From Oscillospiraceae bacterium (GTDB lineage Bacteria; Bacillota; Clostridia; Oscillospirales; Oscillospiraceae), in contig JAFRQP010000098.1 of NCBI GenBank assembly GCA_017428565.1, positions 1 through 64,000 on the forward strand: DNA of 64,000 nucleotides. The letters run 5' to 3'. Position numbers and translations under genes: made by a program. The notes under the pieces were generated by a model. That model saw nothing but the letters and a program-made list of their open reading frames with translations, was not told where the DNA came from and ran no database searches. Below, one piece after another: positions 8,534-16,165 of this stretch (the stretch's first letter is position 1; the number at the start of each line of letters is the position of its first letter).

Positions 8534-8562
8534 ATTTTACTCGCGTTTTTCGCCTCCGTCAA
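8534..8562 (-). promoter_or_regulatory. Promoter of lysophospholipase gene
   Basis: On the minus strand TTGACG (8562-8557), a 17-bp spacer and TAAAAT (8539-8534). A plus-strand TACAAT at 8564-8569 overlaps this region and may serve dut, so the two divergent promoters share DNA. Confidence 0.6.
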
Positions 8563-8634
8563 GTACAATGCGGGGGAAAGTGTATGACACGGCGCTGTTT
8601 TGCCGGGAAAAAGCGGGGGAAATGGGGAAAGAAC

Positions 8635-9060
8635 ATGAAAATCAGCCTGAAATACTTTGTGGATGGCCTTCAGCCGGTGGAGAAGATCGCCAAGGGGGAC
8701 TGGATCGACCTGCGCGCGGCGGAGGACGCCGAGCTGAAAGCGGGGGACTTCCGCTATCTGCGCCTGGGGGTGGGGATGATCCTGCCGGAGGGCTATGAGG
8801 CCCACGTGGCGCCCCGCAGCAGCACCTTCAAGAACTTCGGCGTCCTGGTGGCAAACTCCTTCGGCGTCATCGACAATTCCTACTGCGGCGAGGAGGACGA
8901 GTGGCGCCTGCCCATCCTGGCCATGCGGGACACCGTGATCCATAAGAACGACCGGATCTGCCAGTTCCGCATCGTGGAAAAGCAGCCGGAGATCGAGTTT
9001 GAGGTGGTGGAGCACCTGCGCGCCGACAGCCGCGGCGGATTCGGGTCCACGGGAGTGTAG
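8635..9060 (+). CDS. dut: dUTP diphosphatase
   Basis: This trimeric-type dUTPase of 141 aa hydrolyses dUTP to dUMP, keeping uracil out of DNA. The conserved motifs are visible in order: PRSSTFKNFGV (motif 2), VIDNSYCGEEDEW (motif 3), NDRICQFRI (motif 4) and the C-terminal glycine-rich arm RGGFGSTG (motif 5). The frame is open upstream to 8584, but ATG 8635 matches the family N-terminus (MKISLKYF) and has a GGGGAAAG site. The gene is monocistronic and converges on ackA across a palindromic element. Confidence 0.93.
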   Translation: MKISLKYFVDGLQPVEKIAKGDWIDLRAAEDAELKAGDFRYLRLGVGMILPEGYEAHVAPRSSTFKNFGVLVANSFGVIDNSYCGEEDEWRLPILAMRDTVIHKNDRICQFRIVEKQPEIEFEVVEHLRADSRGGFGSTGV

Positions 9061-9064
9061 TGCT

Positions 9065-9153
9065 TAGTGCGTAGTGCATAGTAGTTAGGGGACGGGGGAA
9101 GCGTTTTCGCATCCCTCGTCCCCTAAGCACTAACAACTAATTCCTACGCACTA
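9065..9153. repeat. Palindromic intergenic repeat element
   Basis: An 89-bp element has two nested inverted repeats: TAGTGCGTAG (9065-9074) with CTACGCACTA (9144-9153), and TTAGGGGACG (9085-9094) with CGTCCCCTAA (9117-9126). It fills the gap between convergent dut and ackA and may act as a terminator for both. A run of related TTAGTGC-type units occurs near 28144-28173. Confidence 0.6.
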
Positions 9154-9156
9154 TAC

Positions 9157-10353
9157 TCAGGCGATGATGTCCCTGGTGTCGCGGGCGATGACCAGCTCCT
9201 CGTTGGTGGGGATCACAAAGACCTTGACCTTGGAGTCGGGGGTGCTGATCTCGATATCCTCGCCGCGCTTTTTGTTGGCCTCCGCGTCGATCTTGACGCC
9301 CAGGTAGCCGAAGTACTCGGAGATGGCGGCGCGGGTGGCGCTGCTGTTCTCGCCGACGCCGGCGGTGTAGACGATGGAGTCCACGCCGTTCATGGCGGCG
9401 ACATAAGAGCCGGCCACCTTGGCGACCCAGTAGTGGAACATGTCCAGGGCGAGCTTGGCCCGCTCGTTGCCCTCGGAGGCGGCCTTATCCAGATCGCGGA
9501 AGTCGGAAGACACGCCGGAGACGCCCAGCACGCCGGACTTCTTGTTCAGGATGTTCAGCATCTCATCGATGCTGTAGCCGTACTTGTTCATCAGATACTG
9601 GATGACGCCGGCGTCCAGATCGCCGCAGCGGGTGCCCATGGGCAGGCCCACCAGCGGGGTGAAGCCCATGGAAGTGTCCACGCACTTGCCATGGTCGATG
9701 GCGGCCAGGGAGGAGCCGTTGCCCATGTGGCAGGAGACGATCTTCAGCTCTTCGATGGGCTTGCCCATCAGCTCTGCGCAGCGGGAGGAGACGTAGCGGT
9801 GGCTGGTGCCGTGGAAGCCGTAGCGCCGCACGCCGTTGGACAGGTAGTACTGATAGGGCAGGGCGTACATATAGGCCTTGCCGGGCATGGTCTGATGGAA
9901 GGCGGTGTCGAACACGGCGACCATGGGTACCTTGCCCATGACGGCCTGGCAGGCCTTGATGCCGGTGATGTTGGCGGGGTTGTGCAGGGGCGCGAAGGGG
10001 ATGCACTCCTCGATGGCCTTCATCACGTCGTCGGTGATGAGCACGGAGGAGGCGAACTTCTCACCGCCGTGGACGACCCGGTGACCCACCGCGTCGATCT
10101 CCTTCATGGAGTTGACCACGCCGTACTGGGGGCTGGTCAGCTTGTCGATGACGGCGGCAATGGCCTCGGAGTGGGTGGGCATGGCCACGTCCTCATTGAA
10201 GACCTCGCGGCCCTCCACCAGAGGCGTGTGCTTCAGATGTCCGTCGATGCCGATGCGCTCGCAGAGACCCTTGGCCAGAACGGCCTCGGTCTCCATGTCG
10301 ATGAGCTGATACTTCAGGGAAGAGCTGCCCGCGTTGATGACAAGAATTTTCAT
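9157..10353 (-). CDS. ackA: Acetate kinase
   Basis: This 398-aa enzyme interconverts acetyl phosphate plus ADP with acetate plus ATP, the energy-yielding end of mixed-acid fermentation. The ASKHA-fold phosphate-binding motif INAGSSSLKY lies at the N-terminus. The signatures GHRVVHGG, VFDTAFHQTMP and GFHGTSHRYV are all present, and GVGENS appears near the C-terminus. ATG 10353 has an AAAGGAA site; the upstream in-frame extension to 10407 lacks the family N-terminus. No pta gene is adjacent. The divergent neighbour is tmcAL, another acetate-using enzyme. Confidence 0.97.
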   Translation of the reverse strand: MKILVINAGSSSLKYQLIDMETEAVLAKGLCERIGIDGHLKHTPLVEGREVFNEDVAMPTHSEAIAAVIDKLTSPQYGVVNSMKEIDAVGHRVVHGGEKFASSVLITDDVMKAIEECIPFAPLHNPANITGIKACQAVMGKVPMVAVFDTAFHQTMPGKAYMYALPYQYYLSNGVRRYGFHGTSHRYVSSRCAELMGKPIEELKIVSCHMGNGSSLAAIDHGKCVDTSMGFTPLVGLPMGTRCGDLDAGVIQYLMNKYGYSIDEMLNILNKKSGVLGVSGVSSDFRDLDKAASEGNERAKLALDMFHYWVAKVAGSYVAAMNGVDSIVYTAGVGENSSATRAAISEYFGYLGVKIDAEANKKRGEDIEISTPDSKVKVFVIPTNEELVIARDTRDIIA

Positions 10354-10468
10354 AAATCGTTTCCTTTCACTTGTAAACTTTGGGGAAATTCGATAGAATA
10401 CACGCACAGACTATTGTAAATTCAAAACGGGAAAAACGCAAGCCTTATTTTCGGGAGAGCGCTGCTTT

Positions 10469-11671
10469 ATGGCTGTGATCGGCGTCGTCTGCGAGTATAA
10501 CCCCTTCCACCGGGGCCACCAATTGCATATCGAGAAGAGCCGGGCGGCCCTCGGCGAGGAGTGCCCGGTGCTCTGCATTATGTCCGGGGACTTTGTGCAG
10601 CGGGGCGAGGCCGCGGTGTACGACAAGTTTGCCCGGGCCGAGGCCGCCTGCCGCTGCGGGGCCGATCTGGTGATCGAGCTGCCCCTGCCCTGGTGCCTCA
10701 GCTCGGCGGAGGGCTTTGCCCGGGGCGCGGTGCATCTTCTGGCGTCCCTGGGCGCCACCCATCTGAGCTTCGGCAGCGAGAGCGGAGCGCTTTCCCCCCT
10801 GGAGAAGCTGGCGGATACCCTGCTGGAGCCCGCGTTCCTGGAAGAGGTCAAGAGCCTGCTGGCCCGGGACCCCAGCCTGTCCTTCGCCGCGGCGCGGGAG
10901 CGGGCGGCGCAGGGGAAACTGGGGGAGACCGCCCTGCTGCTGCGCAGTCCCAACGATATCCTGGCGGTGGAGTATCTGAAAGCGCTTCGGGAGCGGAACC
11001 TGCCCCTTGCGCCTCTGGCGATCCGGCGAGAGGGCGCGGGCCATGACCGGGATGCCGCGGAGGGGGAGCTCTTCTCCGCCTCTCAGCTCCGGCAGCTGCT
11101 GCGGGAAGGGCGATCCATCGCGGCGCAGCTGCCGGCCTCGGCCGCGGCGGTCTATGACCGGGAGCGGGCGGCGGGCAGGGAGCTCTCCGATCCCGCAGCG
11201 CTGGAGACGGCGCTCCTCTCCCGCCTGCGGATGCTGAGCCCGGAGGATTTTGAGCGTCTTCCCGACGCCTCGGGCGGCGCGGGACGGCGGCTCTGGCGGG
11301 CGGTGCAGGAGGAGGCGACGCTGGAGCGGATCCTGGACGCGGCCAAGAGCAAGCGCTATGCCCTTGCGCGGCTGCGGCGGATGTGCCTCTGCGCCGCTCT
11401 GGGCGTCCCGGCGGAGCTGCAGCGCTCGCTGCCGCCCTATGCCAGGATCCTGGCGCTGAACGACCGGGGCCGGGCCCTGCTGCATCAGTTGGCGGGGGAG
11501 CGCGGCGTTCCCGTCCTTACCAAGCCTGCCGTCCTGCGGGAGCGGGGCGGCGAGGGGGAGCGGGTCTTTGAGCTGGGCGCCCGTGCCCATGACCTCTATG
11601 TTCTGGGCCTTCCGGCCCGGAACCGCTGCCGGCCCGGCGAGGACTGGCGCAGCGGCCCAAGGATCCTATAA
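10469..11671 (+). CDS. tmcAL: tRNA(Met) cytidine acetate ligase
   Basis: This 400-aa protein of the former YlbM/DUF795 family makes N4-acetylcytidine at the wobble position of elongator tRNA(Met), using acetate and ATP through an acetyl-adenylate. The nucleotidyltransferase-like N-terminus has the signature CEYNPFHRGHQLHI with HxGH at residues 14-17, then SGDFVQRGEAA and ADLVIELPLPW. The length is normal. It is transcribed divergently from ackA, as seen in other Firmicutes, which ties tRNA acetylation to the acetate pathway. The start has a GGGAG site about 11 nt upstream. Confidence 0.92.
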   Translation: MAVIGVVCEYNPFHRGHQLHIEKSRAALGEECPVLCIMSGDFVQRGEAAVYDKFARAEAACRCGADLVIELPLPWCLSSAEGFARGAVHLLASLGATHLSFGSESGALSPLEKLADTLLEPAFLEEVKSLLARDPSLSFAAARERAAQGKLGETALLLRSPNDILAVEYLKALRERNLPLAPLAIRREGAGHDRDAAEGELFSASQLRQLLREGRSIAAQLPASAAAVYDRERAAGRELSDPAALETALLSRLRMLSPEDFERLPDASGGAGRRLWRAVQEEATLERILDAAKSKRYALARLRRMCLCAALGVPAELQRSLPPYARILALNDRGRALLHQLAGERGVPVLTKPAVLRERGGEGERVFELGARAHDLYVLGLPARNRCRPGEDWRSGPRIL

Positions 11672-11713
11672 CAGCAAGGAAGGAGAAGCTTTTGCTTCTC
11701 CTTCCTTGCTGTT
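11670..11713. terminator. Bidirectional terminator
   Basis: A perfect 20-bp stem (11670-11689 with 11694-11713) with a TTTT loop lies between the convergent tmcAL and the lipoprotein gene. It overlaps the last base or two of tmcAL. Confidence 0.85.
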
Positions 11714-11716
11714 TGT

Positions 11717-12898
11717 TCAGGGGACGGGCTCCTCGTCGGGCGCCTCGCTTTCTCCCTCACCGGGGAGGATCTCCGCCTCCGGCAGAACGGGGATCAGCGC
11801 CTCGTAGCTCAGCCTGCCGCGGCAGGGAGGGTAGGAGGAGATGTCCCAGCGATAGCGGCCCCACATGGTCTCGTCCGGCAGCAGAAAGCCGCCTTCCATG
11901 CCGTTTTCCGCACAGGCCGCCACGTCCACATGGTAGTTGGCTCCGTCGAGCTGGATGATGTTCCAGCAGCGGCTTCTCCAATCCCGCTGGCCGTAGACGA
12001 TCTGGCAGGGGATCTCCAGCCGGCGGCACAGCTCCAGATAGGCCAGCGCCATGCCCTCGCTGTTAGCCTCGCCCAGGATCAGCGCGGCGTAGATGTCGTT
12101 TTGCCCGGTTTCCGAAAAGCTGCAGCTCTGCAGCAGGATCCGGCAGGCGTACAGGGCGCGCAGCGCGGGATCGTCGGGCGGCTCCGACTCACCGTCGAAG
12201 GGCTCCAGAGCCGCCAGGGCATCCCGGCGGGCCTGCAGCTCCTCGGCGCTCATGCTGTAGTTGAAATTGATCTCGTAAAGGCGCTGCATGCCTGTTCCGC
12301 TGAGCATGTTGACGGAGACCCGTGGCTCCCGGGGTTGGGCGATGGGGTTCTCCCGATAGACCCGGCTGGCCAGATTCTCCACATCCTCGGCACTGAGAGA
12401 GCTGCGCCCGATGAGCACCACCAGTCGGCCGTCGCCCTGGGCGATGGCGTCCCGCAGCTTTGCCTCCAGCCCGTTTGTCAGCTGCAGACGGACGATGCTG
12501 TCCCGGTCCGCCTCGGTATAGCGGATGGTGATGCGCACCTCGTAGTGGTTGACCAGCTTGCTTACGTCGTAGGAGATGGACTCCACACAGTAGGCAAAGA
12601 GGGCGTCCTGGGTGCGGACCAGCCAGCACACGCTGGCCAGATCCGCGTTCACGTCACCGGAATAGGCGGCGTCGAAGACGATGCGCCCGTCCTCCGCGCC
12701 GGAGTTCAGCAGATCTGTCAGAGCCTGCTGCAGCTCCGCCACATTCCGGACGGTGATGCTGTCCTCGTCCTCCGGGGACTCCTGAGTGGGAGGCTCATAA
12801 TCCGTGACGGAGACGTATTCCTGGTCGAAGAGATTGCCGCAGCCTGCCAGCAGCAGGGTGCAGACCGCCAGCAGCAGCGCCGGCAAACGGCGTTTCAT
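11717..12898 (-). CDS. Lipoprotein with degenerate transglutaminase-like domain
   Basis: This 393-aa protein starts with a lipoprotein signal (LLLAGCGN), then a Ser/Glu-rich linker and a middle region without recognised motifs. The C-terminal third resembles a transglutaminase core in GEANSEGMALAYLELC, CWNIIQLDG and YHVDVAA. The cysteine expected before EG is a serine (about residue 278) and the histidine expected before WN is a cysteine, while the aspartate of HVD remains. It is therefore probably a non-catalytic binding domain. ATG 12898 follows the end of yitT by a few bases with an AGGTG site. It is the last gene of the parE-parC-yitT operon. The fold assignment is inference. Confidence 0.65.
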   Translation of the reverse strand: MKRRLPALLLAVCTLLLAGCGNLFDQEYVSVTDYEPPTQESPEDEDSITVRNVAELQQALTDLLNSGAEDGRIVFDAAYSGDVNADLASVCWLVRTQDALFAYCVESISYDVSKLVNHYEVRITIRYTEADRDSIVRLQLTNGLEAKLRDAIAQGDGRLVVLIGRSSLSAEDVENLASRVYRENPIAQPREPRVSVNMLSGTGMQRLYEINFNYSMSAEELQARRDALAALEPFDGESEPPDDPALRALYACRILLQSCSFSETGQNDIYAALILGEANSEGMALAYLELCRRLEIPCQIVYGQRDWRSRCWNIIQLDGANYHVDVAACAENGMEGGFLLPDETMWGRYRWDISSYPPCRGRLSYEALIPVLPEAEILPGEGESEAPDEEPVP

Positions 12899-12903
12899 GG
12901 AAA

Positions 12904-13785
12904 TCACCTGACCTCCGCTATGTTTTCAAAGCCTCTGCCGAAGACGTTTTTGGCGTCCGTGATGATGACGAAGGCGTTTTCGTCCAGATCCCGGAGGGTG
13001 CGGCGCAGCTCGGGGATCTGGCTGCGCTTGATGACGCAGAGGATCACATGCTTCTGCTTGTGGGAGTATGCGCCCTTGCCCTCCAGAATGGTGACGCCCC
13101 GGTGCACGTGGCCGGAGGTCAGCTCCCGGGTGATGTCCGCGCTCTTTTCGCTGATGATGTGGCAGACGCAGGACATATCCAGCCCGTAAAGCACCAGGTC
13201 GATGACCTTGGTGACCACGAACATGGTGATGACGGAATACATGGCGCTGTCGTAGTTTTTGATGATCAGCGCGTAGGCCAGGATGATGGCCGCGTCCAGG
13301 ATCAGCATGATGGTGCCGAAGTTGAGCTGCATGAAGCGCATGCGCAGGAGCTTGACCACGATGTCGATGCCGCCGGTGGTGGCGCCGTAGTAGTAGATCA
13401 GCCCCAGGCCCAGACCCTTGATGACGCCGCCGATGACGCTGGCCAGCAGGGGATCGTTCGTCAGCACCAGACCGGTCAGGGCGAAGAGGTCCACAAAGAC
13501 GGAGGACAGGGCCATGCCCACCAGGGAGCTGATGAGAAAGTCCGGCCCGAAGTGCCGCCAGGCGATGAGAAAAAGGGGCACGTTCATGACGATCACCATC
13601 ATGCCGATGGGCCAGCGGGTAAAGGCGTTGAGGATCATGGCGATACCGGTGACACCGCCGGACACGATGCTGTTGGGGAACAGAAAGGCCTGAAAACTGA
13701 AGCCGTAAATGAAGGAGCCCAGCACGATCAGTCCGTACTTCCGGATCTGACGCCAGAGGGCGGATTTTTTCTGCTTTTCCTGCAT
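12904..13785 (-). CDS. YitT family membrane protein (DUF2179 C-terminal domain)
   Basis: This 293-aa inner-membrane protein has about five transmembrane segments in residues 15-200, including the family signature LFPNSIVSGGVTGIAM. A cytosolic DUF2179 domain follows, with RGVTILEGKGAYS and ITDAKNVFGRGF. The YitT family has many paralogues in Firmicutes and no settled function. It begins 3 bp after parC and overlaps the region of the next start, so it is part of the topoisomerase operon. The reading is firm on family and open on role. Confidence 0.9.
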   Translation of the reverse strand: MQEKQKKSALWRQIRKYGLIVLGSFIYGFSFQAFLFPNSIVSGGVTGIAMILNAFTRWPIGMMVIVMNVPLFLIAWRHFGPDFLISSLVGMALSSVFVDLFALTGLVLTNDPLLASVIGGVIKGLGLGLIYYYGATTGGIDIVVKLLRMRFMQLNFGTIMLILDAAIILAYALIIKNYDSAMYSVITMFVVTKVIDLVLYGLDMSCVCHIISEKSADITRELTSGHVHRGVTILEGKGAYSHKQKHVILCVIKRSQIPELRRTLRDLDENAFVIITDAKNVFGRGFENIAEVR

Positions 13786-13788
13786 TGC

Positions 13789-16029
13789 TTATTCCTCCGT
13801 CAAAGTAAGCTGCTCCTCGCCCCGGTCCTCCGGCTTCAGCAGCGCGCCGGCGGCGGGGATGGAGCGGACCCGGTAACGCTTCTGGTCCCGGATGGGGGTG
13901 TCGGCAAGGAAGGCGGCGCCGACCAGCAGCTTTTTGGCCTTCAGCGCCATCACGCCCACGCCCTGGGTGCTGCGGCTGGTCTTGGGCTGCAGAAGGGAAG
14001 AGTGGAAGATCAGACAGCGGCCGTCGCTGGAATCAACGGCGATCTCCGCCTCCTCCCGCAGCAGCAGCACGGCGCGCACCGGGCTCTTGTCCGAGTATGC
14101 GCCCACCAGCTTGCGCCGGTTGGTCTTGGTTTCGTAGGCCGAGAGCTCGATGCGGGCGGCCTTGCCGTTCTCGAAGAAGAGCAGCAGGTGGGCCCGGTAA
14201 TCTCCCGGGTCGATCATGGCCAACACGCTCTCCCCCTCGTCCATCTGCAGCTTGGTGGGCAGATAGACGCCCAGGACGGAGGCCTTGCCGTCCTCAAAGT
14301 CCGAGACCCGGCATTTGTACATCTGCTGCTTGTTGGTCAAAAACAGCAGCTCCCGCCGGTTGGAGGATTCAAAGCTGGTTTTCAGCCCGTCGCCCTCCTT
14401 ATATTTCTGCTCGCCGCTCATCCGCAGGGACTGGGCGGTGATCTTCTTGAAATAGCCCTCCCGGGAGAGGAAGAGAGTCACGGGATAGTCCTCCACGGTC
14501 TCGCTCTCGTCAAACTCCTCGATCTCGTCGGCGTAGACGATGAGACTCTTCCGGGGCGTGGGGTACTTCTTGTTGATCTGCCGGAGCTCGTCCACGATGA
14601 TGGAGCGAAGCCGGCGGCGGTTATTCAGCGTGGCCTCCAGATCCTCGATGGCCTTTTCCAGCTCCTCGGTTTCACTGGTGCGCTTGAGGATATACTCCCG
14701 GTTGATGTTGCGCAGCTTGATCTCCGCCACGAACTCCGCCTGGACCTGGTCGATGCCGAAGCCCATCATCAGGTTCGGCACCACCTCGGCTTCCAGCTCC
14801 GTGTTGCGGATGATGGCGATGGCCTTGTCAATGTCCAGCAGGATGCGCTGCAGACCCTGGAGCAGGTGCAGCTTTTCCCGCTTTTTGCTCAGGTCGAAGT
14901 AGACCCGGCGGCGGACGCAGTCCGTGCGCCAGGCGATCCACTCCTCCAAAATCTCCCGCAGACCCATGACCCGGGGGTTGCCGCCCACCAGGATGTTGAA
15001 GTTGCAGGCGAAGCTGTCCTGCAGGGGGGTGAGCTTCATGAGCTTCTGCATCAGCTTGTCGGGATCCACGCCCCGCTTCAGGTCGATGGCCAGGCGCAGG
15101 CCGCTCAGATCCGTCTCGTCCCGCATGTCGTTGATCTCCCGGATCTTTCCGGCCTTGATGAGCTCCGCCACCTTGTCCAGAATGGCCTCGGAGGTGGTGG
15201 TATAGGGGATCTCATAGATCTCGATGATGTTTTCCTTCGCCAGGAAGCGCCAGCGGGCGCGGAGCTTCACGCTGCCCCGCCCGGTGCGGTAGATCTTCTC
15301 CATCTCCGGCCGGTCATAGACGATCTCGCCCCCGGTGGGGAAGTCCGGCGCGGGCAGGGTGGAGAGGATGTCGTGCTCCGGGTCCTTCAGACAGGCGATG
15401 GTCGTGTCGCAGACCTCATTGAGATTGAAGCCGCAGATGGCGCTGGCCATGCCGGCGGCGATGCCCGTGTTGGCGGAGACCAGCACGTTGGGGAAGGCGG
15501 TGGGCAGGAGCGTGGGCTCCTTCATGCTGCCGTCGTAGTTGTCGGCAAAATCCACGGTCTCCTTGTCGATATCCCGGAAGAGCTCCGCGCAGATGGGGGA
15601 AAGCTTGGCCTCGGTGTAGCGGGAGGCGGCGTAGGACATGTCCCGGGAATAGACCTTGCCGAAGTTGCCCTTGGAATCCACAAAGGGGGTCAGCAGGGCC
15701 TCGTTGCCGGTGGCGAGACGCACCATGGTCTCATAGATGGCGGCGTCGCCGTGGGGGTTGAGGCGCATGGTCTGGCCCACGATGTTGGCGCTCTTGGTGC
15801 GCGCGCCGGTGAGAAGACCCATCTTGAACATGGTGTACAGGAGCTTCCGGTGGGAGGGCTTGAAGCCGTCGATCTCCGGGATGGCGCGGGAGACGATCAC
15901 CGACATGGCGTAGGGCATGAAGTTTTGCTCCAGCGTCTCGGTGATGGGCTGCTCCAGCACCTCGGAGCGCAGGCCGACCACGTTGGGATTGTCGAATTTC
16001 TTTTTTTCCGGTTCTTTTTTCTTAGCCAT
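13789..16029 (-). CDS. parC: Topoisomerase IV-type subunit A
   Basis: This 746-aa DNA-cleaving subunit of a type IIA topoisomerase has its active-site tyrosine at about Y138 (ASRYTEAKLS). The quinolone-determining region reads HGDAAIYE (93-100), so the position equal to GyrA Ser83 is alanine and that of Asp87 is glutamate. The C-terminal half has beta-pinwheel-type repeats but no gyrase box (QRRGGKG-like), which favours a decatenase rather than a supercoiling gyrase. It lies directly after parE. Clostridia often carry such a pair besides gyrAB; no gyrAB is in this window, so the parC name rests on the missing gyrase box. Confidence 0.88.
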   Translation of the reverse strand: MAKKKEPEKKKFDNPNVVGLRSEVLEQPITETLEQNFMPYAMSVIVSRAIPEIDGFKPSHRKLLYTMFKMGLLTGARTKSANIVGQTMRLNPHGDAAIYETMVRLATGNEALLTPFVDSKGNFGKVYSRDMSYAASRYTEAKLSPICAELFRDIDKETVDFADNYDGSMKEPTLLPTAFPNVLVSANTGIAAGMASAICGFNLNEVCDTTIACLKDPEHDILSTLPAPDFPTGGEIVYDRPEMEKIYRTGRGSVKLRARWRFLAKENIIEIYEIPYTTTSEAILDKVAELIKAGKIREINDMRDETDLSGLRLAIDLKRGVDPDKLMQKLMKLTPLQDSFACNFNILVGGNPRVMGLREILEEWIAWRTDCVRRRVYFDLSKKREKLHLLQGLQRILLDIDKAIAIIRNTELEAEVVPNLMMGFGIDQVQAEFVAEIKLRNINREYILKRTSETEELEKAIEDLEATLNNRRRLRSIIVDELRQINKKYPTPRKSLIVYADEIEEFDESETVEDYPVTLFLSREGYFKKITAQSLRMSGEQKYKEGDGLKTSFESSNRRELLFLTNKQQMYKCRVSDFEDGKASVLGVYLPTKLQMDEGESVLAMIDPGDYRAHLLLFFENGKAARIELSAYETKTNRRKLVGAYSDKSPVRAVLLLREEAEIAVDSSDGRCLIFHSSLLQPKTSRSTQGVGVMALKAKKLLVGAAFLADTPIRDQKRYRVRSIPAAGALLKPEDRGEEQLTLTEE

Positions 16030-16045
16030 GATTTACACTCCGTGT

Positions 16046-16085
16046 AAAAGTGAAAAGTGAAGAGTGAAAAGTGAAGAGTGAAAAG
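16046..16085. repeat. Short tandem repeats in parE-parC gap
   Basis: About five tandem units of the form GTGAAAAGTGAAGA lie in the 136-bp space between parE and parC. A short inverted repeat (CGCCGCAGGCG, about 16121-16131) follows. The units resemble intergenic repeats seen in other Firmicutes. There is no coding potential. Confidence 0.5.
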
Positions 16086-16165
16086 ATCTGGTGTACCGCT
16101 TTGCGGCACGGATTATCATTCGTCGCCGCAGGCGACACCGCAACTGTTCCCTGTTCTCTGTTCAC

